A stretch of DNA of 64,000 bases from Bacteroidales bacterium (GCA_017537965.1 JAFYJV010000011.1:1-64000), one strand, 5' to 3'. Numbered from the stretch's first letter, positions 33,281 through 43,540 are shown. The notes: generated from the sequence alone by a model not told the origin. Numbers and translations: made by a program.

Positions 33281-34738
33281 ATGAGAACGAGTTTTTTATC
33301 TGACGATACCATTTGTGCCGTTGCCACCCCGCCTGGCATGGGGGCGATCGCCGTGGTCAGGATATCGGGCCCGAAGTCGCATGAGATCGCATGTGGCCTG
33401 TTTCAACGAAACGGACAGCCCGTCTCGATGGAGAAGATCAAATCCCACCACAGTTACTACGGAAACATCGTTTTTCCTGCTTCGTCGGAACATGCTGGAG
33501 AGCTTCTTGACGAGGTGTTGGTGACTTTCTTCAATGCCCCACATTCCTTTACCGGCGAAGACGCCGTTGAGATCAGCACGCATGGATCCATATACGTTCA
33601 ACAGCGGCTGCTGGAGCTCCTCGTTGAACAGGGCGCACGTATGGCCATGGCTGGAGAGTTTACGCGACGTGCGTTTGTCAACCGCAGGTTCGATCTGGCA
33701 CAGGCGGAGGCTGTGGCCGACATTATCGCATCCCAAAGCGAGGCTGCACACCGTCTTGCCATGAACCAACTCAAAGGTGGGTTCTCAAAGGAACTGCAAA
33801 CGCTTCGTTCAGGGTTGTTGGAGATCACCTCCTTGATGGAACTCGAGCTGGACTTCTCTGAAGAAGACGTGGAGTTTGCCGATCGAAGCCGACTGAGATC
33901 ATTGCTGGATAAGACCCAAAACCATGTCAAGCGTTTGACGGATTCGTTCCGTTGGGGTAACGCCATCAAGAACGGGATTCCTGTTGCCATTGTGGGTGAG
34001 ACCAACACTGGGAAATCGACTTTGCTGAATGCACTCTTGGGAGAGGACCGTGCCATCGTGTCGGATATCGCCGGCACTACCCGCGATACCATCGAGGAGG
34101 TGATGAACCTCGATGGCATCCTGTTCCGTTTTATCGATACGGCAGGCATTCGCGAGACGGAGGAGACCATTGAAAAAATTGGCATCGAACGGACTTTCCG
34201 CAAGATCCATGAGGCGGAGATTGTCCTTGGCATGGTTGACATCACCCAAGGGTTGGAAGCCATGAAAGCGGCGGCTCGTTTCATCCTCAACAAGGCCGAT
34301 CCCGCGCATCAAACGCTGGTCCTGTTGTTGAACAAGTCGGACCGTTGTCCCGACACCGCCGCTGAGGCCATCGATGAGATCAAGAACATGGTCTGTGAGA
34401 CATTGGGAGATGATGCCGCCCATGTGTATATCCAGACGCTCTCTGCCAAGACAGGCAATGGAATGGACGCTCTTCGACAGACTTTGAAAGAGATTCAGCA
34501 GCGTTGGCGTGTCCACCAAAATGAGACGTTGGTGACCAATGTGCGGCATTACGAGGCTTTGAGCCATGCAGGCCAGAGCTTGGATGCCGTGAGGCGCGGC
34601 CTTGACGACGGGCTGCCTACCGATCTCGTAGCCCAAGACCTGAGGGAAGCGCTTTATTACCTTGGATCCATCACAGGTGAGATCACCACCGAGGAGGTGC
34701 TCGGATCCGTCTTCAGCCGCTTTTGCATCGGTAAATAG
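33281..34738 (+). CDS. mnmE: tRNA uridine-5-carboxymethylaminomethyl modification GTPase
   Basis: 485 residues. The folate-binding N-terminal domain begins DDTICAVATPPGMGAIAVVR, with HGSIYVQQRLLELL and GEFTRRAFVNRRFDLAQAEAV. The G domain has P-loop GETNTGKST (239-247), switch II DTAGIRET and NKSD. The C terminus is the invariant FCIGK, the Cys needed for catalysis. With MnmG it makes cmnm5U34 in the wobble position of several tRNAs. Confidence 0.97.
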   Translation: MRTSFLSDDTICAVATPPGMGAIAVVRISGPKSHEIACGLFQRNGQPVSMEKIKSHHSYYGNIVFPASSEHAGELLDEVLVTFFNAPHSFTGEDAVEISTHGSIYVQQRLLELLVEQGARMAMAGEFTRRAFVNRRFDLAQAEAVADIIASQSEAAHRLAMNQLKGGFSKELQTLRSGLLEITSLMELELDFSEEDVEFADRSRLRSLLDKTQNHVKRLTDSFRWGNAIKNGIPVAIVGETNTGKSTLLNALLGEDRAIVSDIAGTTRDTIEEVMNLDGILFRFIDTAGIRETEETIEKIGIERTFRKIHEAEIVLGMVDITQGLEAMKAAARFILNKADPAHQTLVLLLNKSDRCPDTAAEAIDEIKNMVCETLGDDAAHVYIQTLSAKTGNGMDALRQTLKEIQQRWRVHQNETLVTNVRHYEALSHAGQSLDAVRRGLDDGLPTDLVAQDLREALYYLGSITGEITTEEVLGSVFSRFCIGK

Positions 34739-34746
34739 ATAAAAAA

Positions 34747-34773
34747 ATCCAGGGGGCGGAACGCCCCCTGGAT
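34747..34773 (-). terminator. Intrinsic terminator of the 2091-residue protein gene
   Basis: Perfect 12-bp stem ATCCAGGGGGCG / CGCCCCCTGGAT around GAA; on the minus strand it is followed by a run of T. On the plus strand it could also weakly end mnmE. Confidence 0.85.
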
Positions 34774-34796
34774 TACATTCCCTTACGGCTTATGGA

Positions 34797-37700
34797 TTAT
34801 CTGACCACGATCTTCGTGGAAGTCATGCCTGTAGCATGTTGCAAGGTGACGACATACACGCCTTCGGAGAGGCTGTGATTAATGTGTGCATTGCTGTTTG
34901 CTGCAATGCTCTTGTGCATCACCGGCTGGCCGAGGACGTTGTAAACGGTCATCACGAGACGGCTGTCTTCACCATTCTCGACAGTGATCTCTTGGTCGGC
35001 ATTCCAGACCTTCACGTCCATGGATGCCACCTCTTCAACACTCCACTCGGTGAGGTCGATGAAGAGAGGCTGGTCAAGACCGCCCGTCGGGTTGACTGTG
35101 TTGGTAACGCCCCAGAGGCCGTCTTCGGAGTAATAATCGTTGATGACATAGCTCTCCAAATCCAGTATCCAGATAGCAAAGACACCATCGGCATTGTCGT
35201 TCGGGAGGATGCCTCCAAAGTAGCCGTTCTTGCCAGAGACTTCCTCTTGATAGAAATCGGCATATTGGTTGATTCCCGTGTAGTCTATGCCAGTGGCTTC
35301 GATGCTTGTTGAGTAAATGGGACGCATGTCATCATCGTTTGAGAACAACATCGCAAACGACATGGGCGCCTCTTCCGACTTGGCATAGAAGGCGGTGCCT
35401 TGGTTGGCGCCTGATTCCGTACCGAAATTCAACACGGTTGCATAGTCGGTGGTCGTGAAGACATGGTTCACTGCCGTGCCGTCATGACCGTCATTGATAC
35501 GAATACGCAGATAGACGTGGTTGCCTGGTGTGAAACGGGTGTTGGCTGTCGGCTCGTTGATGAACCAAGCAAAGCCCATTCCATATTCGTCGGTCGTAAA
35601 CTCACCATAGCCGCCTTCTGAGGAGAGGCTGGGGCTGGTGGTGCGGTAGAAGCCGTCAGGATTGGCATAGATCACATTGCCTGCGCCAGCGGTCTCGGGA
35701 CCGTCGTTATCGTCCACTAACTGGTTGACATAACGGTAGGTGGTATTGGGCTCAAGGTTCTCGATATAAACGGCGATGGCAACCGGGACACGGTTGTTGT
35801 TCGAGCCGTTGTTGCCTTGGATATACATGGGCATGAATTCCTCGATAAAGGGCTGGTCGGCACTCAGTACCTCACCGGAGAGGGCAACCTCAATACTGAC
35901 TCCTGAGGGTTCCTCAATGTTGATGACGGTGCTGTATTGTCCTATCTCGTCTCCGTTCAACCTGACATAGATTGTTGTGGGTTCTAGTTGCAGCGTCTCA
36001 TCCAATTCAATGGAGAGGATGTGATGGTATTCCTCACCGTCAAGTGACATCTCGAAATCGTTGTCGCCAAGGGTAAGGTACACAGAGCCATAGCCGCCAC
36101 CAGGAAGCGGTAGGAAGTACCCACCGCTCAGTTCAAAGGTCTGAGCTCCAGATGGGCCTTCACCAACGATGTGGCTGAATCCACTCAAGGCATTCGGCGT
36201 TGCAACGAGGTATGGGTCATTGCTGCTGCCACCGCTGTAAAGCGTGATGTCGTCAACTTCCCAGCCTGCGGCGGCATCTTCCGTAGAGGTGTATCTATAG
36301 CCGATGTAGCAGTTGCTTCCGCTGAAGGCATCCAACGAAAGCTCACCTGTTTCCACCCAGTTCCAGCTGCCTTGTGAGAGTGCGCAAGCAATGGGTTGCC
36401 ATGTTGCGTTGGTGGGATTCTGTCCGTCATAATCGTTGGAGAAATAGACTTCGATGTTGGGACCGTTGTAGTTGCGTGCGGTACGGAAGCTGAGTACGGC
36501 TCCTGGGTTGGCGTCAAGGTCGAAGGCGGGAGAAATCAGCCAGTCCTCGGTGGCGCCTTGGTTGTAGGCATTGGCGTATGCATAATGGTTGCCACTGTAT
36601 GAGCCGATGGTCCACTGTGGCTCGCCATACACGCTGACTTCCGTCCAGCCGTTCCAGTCGCCTTCCCAATCTTGGTCGAAAAGAATTACCATGTTGTCGC
36701 GAATGACATACTCTGCACTGACCACAGCGCTGGGGTTATAGTCGTCCTTTTCGGCGTATGCCCAAAGAGTCATGTCGGAAGCGACAAGGATAGGAGCCTC
36801 GTATGCTGTCCAAGGTCCTTCTTCGGAGACGTTGCTGAAATAGATGACCGCTCCTTCGGTGGCACACTGCAACGACACTTCCTGGGCTTCGTAATAGACA
36901 CCGGCTTCAGGTGAGAATACGGGAGCACTCACCGTAGGAGTAACGCTGGTGCTGTTAACGAAAATGTCGAGGTAGAAGTTATAGTTGGCACCGTTGCCAT
37001 TGGTCATGTTGGAAGTGGAGTAGGGACCGAAATTGTGGTTGGTGTTCAACGCAGCAGCCCTATTGGTGACATTGCCGTTGATGATGTTGAATCCAGCGTA
37101 GTTGGAGACCATCACACCCGTGTCGATGGAGACGCCTTCGTTGATGCTCCAAGCGATGTTGTCTCCTCCAGTGGCGAAGTTGGTGCTGGAAGAATAACCC
37201 AGTACGGATCCACCAGTGTTGGTAAAGGTGTATTTATCGCCTACGATGCCCAGAGTCCAAGCAAAAGTTTCGGCATTACCGCTGATTTCAGAAGGCAAGA
37301 CTTCATCAGCGCCCGACGTCGTGGAGGTGAAGAACACCCCTTCGGGCTTGCCGCTGGTGGAAGCAGTCATGGCATAGTAACAGTTTGTGTTTTCGTTGTC
37401 GTATCGGGCGGCGATGATGATGCGGTTGCCTTCAGCCAACTCACTGATACTGTGGATCCTTCTCCAGTCATTGTCACCTGGAGTGCCTTGCTCGTGGACG
37501 CTTCCAGAGCAGGTGGCCACCACTTCGTCAGCTCCTTCAGAGGTGACGGAGATGCTTTCGTTGTTGTATTGTCCTAAGGCAAGACCTTCTTTCAAACGTA
37601 CATACACTGTTGCTGCGTTAACTTCGCCATCCACAGGGAAGAAGACGATTGCTTCAGCAGGCATGAACTGAGTCCCTGAAGCCAACGAGATCTCATAGTG

Positions 37701-40700
37701 TTCTGAAGCAGCCACCCTGATGTTGCCACTGAGGTTGGTGCCATTGACAGAGAGCGTCTGTTCGGCAGATGGGCCCTGGCCGACAACATATTCGAATCCT
37801 GAAAGGGCGTTGGGCGTAACAGCAATAGTAGGACGATGGGTGTAAGTCACATCTTCGCTGTTGCGTACCAGGAGTTGAGGCGCATTGAAGCAACCAACCA
37901 CACCAGTTACTGTGACGAAGTCACCCACGACAAGGCCGTCAACAACAGGCATCTTGTAGATGTTTATCTGAGCGTCGCCTTGAGTGATCTGCGAGTTGCC
38001 ATTGGGATTGATGCTTCTGATGGTTGCATTGACGATGCGGACACGGGTCGATTGCAACATGTTGTCACCTTGGTAGTCGGCTTGGAGCTGTGCGATGGTC
38101 TTGTTCTTCAACGGTAGCGTGTTGCCCGACGAAAGGATCATGAACACATTCTCATTGTTGCCATTGATGCCCGAGAGTTCCACAAGGCCTGAATAGACGG
38201 TCTTCTTTCCGTAGCTGCGCACACGGTCTCCAACAGCCAAATTGGCGGGAATTGTATTGTTGTTTAAATAAAGCACGATGCCTGCCGTTTTGTCTTGGAC
38301 ATAGACGTTGCGGTTGTCGATCATGGTCACGATGCCTTCAACCGTGGCATATTGGTTGTTGGCAAGCTGACGTGCCTCGGCGATGGTGATTGGAGTGAGG
38401 ATCTCGTAAGTGGCGCTGGCGACATAACTGTTCATCCAGTTCAGTCTCATTCCTATTGCTTTGATGGTCATACTTTGATCCACTGCGATAGGAGCCGTAT
38501 AGACCGGGCTGCTTTCTGTTGGATCGGTGCCATCGGTGGTGTAATGGATCACGGCACCTTCCGTTTCACAGGTGATGGACACCGTTTGAGGAGTCATGTA
38601 GGCTCCAGAAGCTAAACTCAATACTGGAGTTGAAACCATGTTGCTCATGGTGACCGCTCCGCTCAATGACAAGGAAACTTCATCTTCACCGCTTGTCACC
38701 GTGACGTTTGAAGTATAGTTGTCCATTGTAAGATCGGCTACCATGCGTACATAAAGGGTGGTCTCCTCCAAAACGCCACCCGTAGTCGTCAAGTTCAACG
38801 AAGCCGTATAGGTACCTTGTGGGGTGAGGCTTAGTTCAAAATACTGTACGGCTGATACCGTGACATCAGGAGCCAGATACTGTCCGCTGACGGTGAACGA
38901 TTGAGGGACTGACGGGCCTTCGCCTTGTTCGTATGTAAAGCCTTGGAGGCTCATGGGTGTCACGAACAGGTTGGCATTCAGTGCCAAGACGTCGGCGGCG
39001 CTTGCCACGCGAAGTTGAGGTGCGTTGAAGTAGCCGATCACTGCGGTGACGTTGACATGGCTATTCGCTTCGATGTCAGTCAAGGCGGGAATCCTATAGA
39101 TGTTGATGCTTTGGCCTCCCTGGGTCAGTACGGTGTTGCCGGAGGTGTTGATGTCGCCGATGACGGCATCCTGAATCATGACACGGGTGCTTTGCAGCAG
39201 GTCGGCACCGCCAATGAGGCATTCTTCGACGGTCTTGACTGCCAAGGGCAGGGTGTTCCCAGAACTAAGCACTTGGAAACAGGCCTCGTCGCCGCCGTTG
39301 ATGTCGGAGAGTTCGACCAGTCCTTTGTACACTGCTTTCTTGCCGTATGCGCGTACCTGGTCGCCAATGGCGAGCGTTGAGGGCACCGTGTTGCTGTTCA
39401 GGTAGAGGACGATACCGGCAGTGGCATCTTGGGCATAGATGTTACGGCCGTCGATGAAGGTCACCACGCCTTCAACGAGCGCAAATTCCCCGTTGTTCAA
39501 GGCGCGAGCCTCAGCTATGGTCAGAACAGTGGGGAGGGAATAGGTGGCTTCTGCAACCTCGCTGTCGTTCATGCCTTCTTTTACAGCCATGGCCTTTACC
39601 GTGGTGGTAGTGCTAATGGTAAAAGGTGTGGAATAAACCGGGCTGGACGCTGTGGGGCTTGTGCCGTTAAGGGTATAATGAATGGTGGCACCTTCGGTGG
39701 CGCAACTGATGCTTACTGTGACAGGTGCAGTGAACGAGCCGCCTTCTGGGTTGAAGACTGGTGTGGCGACGGAGAGAGTGGGAGTGCTTTGGACAATCAC
39801 GTCGTCGGTGCTATTGACACGCAGTTGAGGTGCGTTGAAGCAGCCCACGACGCCGGTCACCGTGATCACATCGCCCGAGGCAAGACCGTCCACGGCAGGC
39901 ATCTTATAGATGTTGAGTGTCTGGTCATCCTGGATGATTGTGGTGTTGTTGGAAAAGTTGATGGTGCCGACAGTGGCATCCACGATCTGAACACGGGTCG
40001 ATTGCAACGCATCAGTGCCGTTTTCATGGTCGCTGAGTATCTCGGCGATAGTTTTCACCGCTAAGGGGAGCTCGTGGCCACTAGATAACACGCTGAATTG
40101 GCTGGCGTCGCTGGGGTTGATGCCCGAAAGCTCAACAAGGCCTTTGTAGTCGGCTCTCTTGCCGTAAGCGGAAACCATGTCGCCCAAAGCGAGTGTGCTG
40201 GGCACATTGCTGGTGAGAAACAGGTCGATGCCGGCTGTGGCATCTTGGATGTACACGTTCTTGCCATCAATGAAGGTGACGACACCTTCCACCTGGGCGT
40301 ATTCATTCAAAGCCAGTGCCCTGGCCTCGGCGATGGTGATGGCTGTGGTAGTGGTGGGCTCTTGAATCGTGTAAGTCGTGGTAGCGACAGCGCTGTTTTG
40401 GAAGCCGTCTTTTACACCTATTGCCTTCACCGTGGTGGTCTCGTTTACCGTAAAGGGGCCGGAATAAAGCAGACTTCCCGTAGTGGGCGTGCCGCCGTCC
40501 AAGGTGTAGTAGATGGAAGCACCAGCCGTAGCGCATTGGATGCTCACCGTCTGGGCTTCATAATAGGTGCCTCCAGCAGGAGAGAACGTGGGCGTCGAGA
40601 CGCTTTCAACCACTGTGCCGCCGTCATCGTATGTCACTTCAATCGCTTTAATACGGCGATGTCCCGATGTCCCTTGGATGGTCAAGACAACCGAACCCGA

Positions 40701-41072
40701 TGACCCTGTCCAAACAGGATACTCCAAATCGCCAACGTCAGCGGTGACTTCATTGGTTTTGTCGCCGGAACCGGGAGTGATGACAATACTGGAAATCACC
40801 CCAGAAGCAGCTGAGAACTCCACCGTGTTGCCTGCGTAAGCTCGGATGGATGTTCCTGTTGAATAATACGCCGGAGCGGTTCCTCCATCAGCTTTGTTAA
40901 ATACGACACTGACGTTAGCGTCAATGTCGATGACTTCACCATTGACATCTTGTCCGTTTTCATATCCTTGTTCGGAAAAATCGATTACGGATACCGTGCG
41001 CTGTTGTCCCCATAATGGGGTCATGAGGGCAATGAGCATCGCTGCCAATAAAATGGTACATTTTCTTTTCAT
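34797..41072 (-). CDS. Giant repetitive secreted protein with T9SS sorting domain
   Basis: 2091 residues. A signal peptide (1-22) precedes alternating modules. There are four chitobiase-type Ig repeats (about 156-234, 431-511, 813-891, 1381-1461; each 'xFSPxxGxYxxxQxVSIxCATxGAxIxYTxDG'). There are three ~185-residue OB-fold-like modules (about 241-430, 514-696, 893-1080; each starting ITIAEARALxxxEYAxVEGVV and holding VYIQDATAGI and YGKRADYKGLVELSGI). Ig-like 'ALSGFxYVxGEGPSxxQ' repeats lie between them. A jelly-roll 'choice-of-anchor J' module (~1461-1615) begins FDQDWEGDWNGW. A T9SS type A domain ends the protein. No catalytic site is seen. It is presumably a surface or released adhesin or carbohydrate/DNA-binding scaffold. 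The gene has its own -7 box. Confidence 0.9.
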   Translation of the reverse strand: MKRKCTILLAAMLIALMTPLWGQQRTVSVIDFSEQGYENGQDVNGEVIDIDANVSVVFNKADGGTAPAYYSTGTSIRAYAGNTVEFSAASGVISSIVITPGSGDKTNEVTADVGDLEYPVWTGSSGSVVLTIQGTSGHRRIKAIEVTYDDGGTVVESVSTPTFSPAGGTYYEAQTVSIQCATAGASIYYTLDGGTPTTGSLLYSGPFTVNETTTVKAIGVKDGFQNSAVATTTYTIQEPTTTTAITIAEARALALNEYAQVEGVVTFIDGKNVYIQDATAGIDLFLTSNVPSTLALGDMVSAYGKRADYKGLVELSGINPSDASQFSVLSSGHELPLAVKTIAEILSDHENGTDALQSTRVQIVDATVGTINFSNNTTIIQDDQTLNIYKMPAVDGLASGDVITVTGVVGCFNAPQLRVNSTDDVIVQSTPTLSVATPVFNPEGGSFTAPVTVSISCATEGATIHYTLNGTSPTASSPVYSTPFTISTTTTVKAMAVKEGMNDSEVAEATYSLPTVLTIAEARALNNGEFALVEGVVTFIDGRNIYAQDATAGIVLYLNSNTVPSTLAIGDQVRAYGKKAVYKGLVELSDINGGDEACFQVLSSGNTLPLAVKTVEECLIGGADLLQSTRVMIQDAVIGDINTSGNTVLTQGGQSINIYRIPALTDIEANSHVNVTAVIGYFNAPQLRVASAADVLALNANLFVTPMSLQGFTYEQGEGPSVPQSFTVSGQYLAPDVTVSAVQYFELSLTPQGTYTASLNLTTTGGVLEETTLYVRMVADLTMDNYTSNVTVTSGEDEVSLSLSGAVTMSNMVSTPVLSLASGAYMTPQTVSITCETEGAVIHYTTDGTDPTESSPVYTAPIAVDQSMTIKAIGMRLNWMNSYVASATYEILTPITIAEARQLANNQYATVEGIVTMIDNRNVYVQDKTAGIVLYLNNNTIPANLAVGDRVRSYGKKTVYSGLVELSGINGNNENVFMILSSGNTLPLKNKTIAQLQADYQGDNMLQSTRVRIVNATIRSINPNGNSQITQGDAQINIYKMPVVDGLVVGDFVTVTGVVGCFNAPQLLVRNSEDVTYTHRPTIAVTPNALSGFEYVVGQGPSAEQTLSVNGTNLSGNIRVAASEHYEISLASGTQFMPAEAIVFFPVDGEVNAATVYVRLKEGLALGQYNNESISVTSEGADEVVATCSGSVHEQGTPGDNDWRRIHSISELAEGNRIIIAARYDNENTNCYYAMTASTSGKPEGVFFTSTTSGADEVLPSEISGNAETFAWTLGIVGDKYTFTNTGGSVLGYSSSTNFATGGDNIAWSINEGVSIDTGVMVSNYAGFNIINGNVTNRAAALNTNHNFGPYSTSNMTNGNGANYNFYLDIFVNSTSVTPTVSAPVFSPEAGVYYEAQEVSLQCATEGAVIYFSNVSEEGPWTAYEAPILVASDMTLWAYAEKDDYNPSAVVSAEYVIRDNMVILFDQDWEGDWNGWTEVSVYGEPQWTIGSYSGNHYAYANAYNQGATEDWLISPAFDLDANPGAVLSFRTARNYNGPNIEVYFSNDYDGQNPTNATWQPIACALSQGSWNWVETGELSLDAFSGSNCYIGYRYTSTEDAAAGWEVDDITLYSGGSSNDPYLVATPNALSGFSHIVGEGPSGAQTFELSGGYFLPLPGGGYGSVYLTLGDNDFEMSLDGEEYHHILSIELDETLQLEPTTIYVRLNGDEIGQYSTVINIEEPSGVSIEVALSGEVLSADQPFIEEFMPMYIQGNNGSNNNRVPVAIAVYIENLEPNTTYRYVNQLVDDNDGPETAGAGNVIYANPDGFYRTTSPSLSSEGGYGEFTTDEYGMGFAWFINEPTANTRFTPGNHVYLRIRINDGHDGTAVNHVFTTTDYATVLNFGTESGANQGTAFYAKSEEAPMSFAMLFSNDDDMRPIYSTSIEATGIDYTGINQYADFYQEEVSGKNGYFGGILPNDNADGVFAIWILDLESYVINDYYSEDGLWGVTNTVNPTGGLDQPLFIDLTEWSVEEVASMDVKVWNADQEITVENGEDSRLVMTVYNVLGQPVMHKSIAANSNAHINHSLSEGVYVVTLQHATGMTSTKIVVR
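37835..40350 (-). repeat. Three tandem ~550-bp OB-fold-like coding repeats
   Basis: Copies at about 39785-40350, 38985-39530 and 37835-38395 encode near-identical modules inside the giant secreted protein; two more chitobiase-type repeats are interspersed. Divergent third bases show the copies are not recent. Confidence 0.8.
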
Positions 41073-41138
41073 AATAAGAAATTTAATAGATTGATATTTA
41101 ATATTTTACATTATTTCTACCATAGAAACCTCCAAAAA

Positions 41139-41146
41139 CAAAAATA
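41139..41146 (-). promoter_or_regulatory. -7 box (TATTTTTG) for the giant secreted protein
   Basis: Minus-strand TATTTTTG, 66 bases before the ATG at 41072; the leader is longer than at most genes here. Confidence 0.4.
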
Positions 41147-41248
41147 GACAAATGCCTTTTTATAATAAAGATCGCACGCGCACGAATTATCAACAAGGTA
41201 TGTTGAAAAAACTGTTGATTACGAGACGTGTTTGGTCGAGAATTTGAT

Positions 41249-41256
41249 TACCTTTG
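41249..41256 (+). promoter_or_regulatory. -7 box (TACCTTTG) for the small lipoprotein gene
   Basis: TACCTTTG, 22 bases before the ATG at 41279. Confidence 0.5.
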
Positions 41257-41278
41257 CTATCAATAAAACACAATCAAT

Positions 41279-41593
41279 ATGAAAAGAATCGGAAATAAAG
41301 TTTGGATTGCCATCATGGCGGTGCTCGCTGTGGTTGTCGGTGCCTGTTGCACCCACAAGAATGCTCCTACAAACAATGAGGATCCTGCCAATCAGGAATC
41401 GAATGAGCACGAGATGACGAAAAAAGAATTGAAGGAAAGGATTGCCCAGATTCGTGCCCGTGTCAAGGAGCGTGAGATGTCTTGTGTGTATGGCTCTCCT
41501 GAAGTCATCCATGAATATGGCATGGAGACCCAGCGGCTTAGGTTGGAAGCTGATTCGCTCCAAAACGTATTGGACAATTACGACAAGAGGTAA
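41279..41593 (+). CDS. Small lipoprotein with coiled-coil tail
   Basis: 104 residues. A signal peptide ends in lipobox VVGAC (Cys23). A Asn/Glu-rich linker and a helical segment (MTKKELKERIAQIRARVKERE, then YGMETQRLRLEADSLQNVLDNY) follow, so a short coiled coil anchored in a membrane is expected. No family is recognised. It is 11 bases ahead of the shikimate kinase gene and shares its promoter. Confidence 0.75.
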   Translation: MKRIGNKVWIAIMAVLAVVVGACCTHKNAPTNNEDPANQESNEHEMTKKELKERIAQIRARVKEREMSCVYGSPEVIHEYGMETQRLRLEADSLQNVLDNYDKR

Positions 41594-41604
41594 TAACTGC
41601 TTCC

Positions 41605-42135
41605 ATGAGGATCTACATTGTCGGATATATGGGTGCAGGCAAGACGACTGTAGCTAGACGTTTGGCACATTGTCTTGGGATGGATTGCTTCGACACCGAC
41701 CATCTATTTGAGGAGCGATTCAAGATTTCAACGGATGGTTTTTTCCATAAATACGACGAGCCATTGTATCGCAAGCTGGAAAGCCAGATCCTTCAATCGA
41801 CCGAGCGGTTTGACAATGCGGTGATTTCAACAGGAGGGGGTACTGCGTGTTACAATGACAATATGGATTGGATGAACCAGCATGGAATCACGGTCTTTCT
41901 GAAGGTGAGCCCTAAGACTTCCTATGACCGTCTGCTTCACGCCAAGGTGAAGCGTCCCCTCATTACCGACCAATCGCCCGAGATGCTGCTGGAATTCATC
42001 CAACAGCACTATTCGGAAAGGTTGCCTTTTTATGAAAAGGCCATGTTAACCGTCAAAGGGGAGGACGTTGACGTGGAGGCTTTGGCTGCCGCCGTCAACG
42101 AGCTTATTCCTCAGGTTTCAGTTCCAAAAGGGTGA
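41605..42135 (+). CDS. aroK: Shikimate kinase
   Basis: 176 residues. P-loop YMGAGKTTVA (8-17), the shikimate-binding Asp in CFDTDHLF, GGGTACY (central GGG), and the lid motif KRPLITDQSPE. It phosphorylates shikimate at O3 in aromatic amino acid and chorismate synthesis. The stop lies 32 bases inside the convergent rlmD 3' end. Confidence 0.95.
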   Translation: MRIYIVGYMGAGKTTVARRLAHCLGMDCFDTDHLFEERFKISTDGFFHKYDEPLYRKLESQILQSTERFDNAVISTGGGTACYNDNMDWMNQHGITVFLKVSPKTSYDRLLHAKVKRPLITDQSPEMLLEFIQQHYSERLPFYEKAMLTVKGEDVDVEALAAAVNELIPQVSVPKG

Positions 42136-43540
42136 TGTTTTCCACATGCTGGGTATGTGGAAACATATCAACGGGCTGTACGGCTTTCACTTGATATGAC
42201 TCGCACAGACGTTGAAGATCCCGCGCCTGGGTGGCAGGGTTGCAACTTACATAAACAATCTTCGAGGCGCGGATCTTAAGCAGCTGATCGACAACTTTCT
42301 CTGCCATGCCGGCGCGTGGCGGGTCGGTCACGATAAAGTCGGGTTTTCCGTTGGCTTCGATGAACTCGTCGGTGAAGATCTTGGCCATGTCGCCTGCATA
42401 GAAAGTGCAGTTGTCGATCCCGTTGATGGACGCATTCACCTTGGCGTCGGCGATGGCTTCCTCCACATACTCGATGCCTACTACGCGTCTCACGAAACGG
42501 GAGAAATACTGGGCGATGGTGCCCGTTCCAGTGTAGAGGTCATACATCAGCTCGTCGCCTTTGACATTGGCTAGATCGAAAGCGGCATGGTACAGCCTTT
42601 CTGCTTGATAGACATTGGTTTGGAAGAAGGAAACCGGGCCGATGCGGAACTTCAAGTCGGGGAAGCCGGGACGGGGAGAAGCCATGGTCTCAATGAGATA
42701 TGGATCGCCCTTCAGGCATTCAAAAGGCAGGTCGTTGATGACGTCGTTCAGCTTGTTGTTGATGATGAGCAGCAGGGAGACGATCTGTGGGAACTGGCTT
42801 TCCAAGGCTGGGATCAGCTCGTTGCGGACGACGGCGTTCTCTTCGCTGATGACCAAGATGACCATGAACTCACCCTTGGAGTTGCAGCGGATCACCAAAT
42901 TGCGCATCAAGCCTTCGTGATGGCGTACGCTATAATAGGATAGTCCGTGATCCATGGTGAACTGCCTGACAAACAAGCGGATGTCGTTGGAAGGATCTGC
43001 TTGGAGATGGCATCTCTCCACGTCAACCACGCGGTCAAATAGAGAAGGAAGGTGGAAGCCGAGCCCTTTGACTTCGTCTTCTCCGTAGGTGCCTGATGGA
43101 GCGCCGTCGGTGAGCCATTTTCGGTTGGAGAAGGCATATTCCAACTTGTTGCGGTAGAAATACTGCCTCTCACATCCTAGGATGGGTTGGGTTCCAGGGT
43201 AGTCGATCTTCCCGATGCGGTCGAAGTTGTCCTTGACCTGCTTCTGCTTGTAGTACAACTGCCATTCGTAGCCGAGATGTTGCCATTTGCAGCCTCCACA
43301 AAGGCCGAAATGCTGGCACACAGGATCGACTCGTTTATCAGAATATTTCTTGAATCTCAGGATCCTTCCCTCGAAATAGTTTTTCTTCTTCTTGAATACT
43401 TCTATGTCAACGATGTCGCCTGGTACGCCGAAAGGGATGAAAACCACTCTGCCTTCGGGTTTGGCAACCGACATACCTTCGCTGCCGGCATCGACGATGA
43501 GGACGTCGTTCAAATACTCGGGTTCTTTTTTCTTTTTCAT
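42104..43540 (-). CDS. rlmD: 23S rRNA (uracil-C5)-methyltransferase RlmD/RumA type
   Basis: 478 residues. N-terminal TRAM-type OB domain (VIVDAGSEGMSVAKPEGRVVFI...), Fe-S cysteines in CQHFGLCGGCKWQHL, SAM pocket DLYTGTGTIAQ, and catalytic motifs DPPRAGM and IVYVSCNPATQARDL (nucleophile Cys in SCNP). It forms m5U in 23S rRNA (position 1939 or 747 in E. coli numbering; Bacteroidota members are often labelled RlmD). It overlaps the nnr stop by 4 bases, suggesting one transcript. Confidence 0.93.
   Translation of the reverse strand: MKKKKEPEYLNDVLIVDAGSEGMSVAKPEGRVVFIPFGVPGDIVDIEVFKKKKNYFEGRILRFKKYSDKRVDPVCQHFGLCGGCKWQHLGYEWQLYYKQKQVKDNFDRIGKIDYPGTQPILGCERQYFYRNKLEYAFSNRKWLTDGAPSGTYGEDEVKGLGFHLPSLFDRVVDVERCHLQADPSNDIRLFVRQFTMDHGLSYYSVRHHEGLMRNLVIRCNSKGEFMVILVISEENAVVRNELIPALESQFPQIVSLLLIINNKLNDVINDLPFECLKGDPYLIETMASPRPGFPDLKFRIGPVSFFQTNVYQAERLYHAAFDLANVKGDELMYDLYTGTGTIAQYFSRFVRRVVGIEYVEEAIADAKVNASINGIDNCTFYAGDMAKIFTDEFIEANGKPDFIVTDPPRAGMAEKVVDQLLKIRASKIVYVSCNPATQARDLQRLCESYQVKAVQPVDMFPHTQHVENITLLELKPEE

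Noticed and set aside
37835-40605. Regular repeats suggested a CRISPR or tandem DNA array
   Set aside because: Unit length (~185 codons plus ~80-codon chitobiase repeats) and a maintained reading frame show protein-domain repeats; no short direct repeats with unique spacers.
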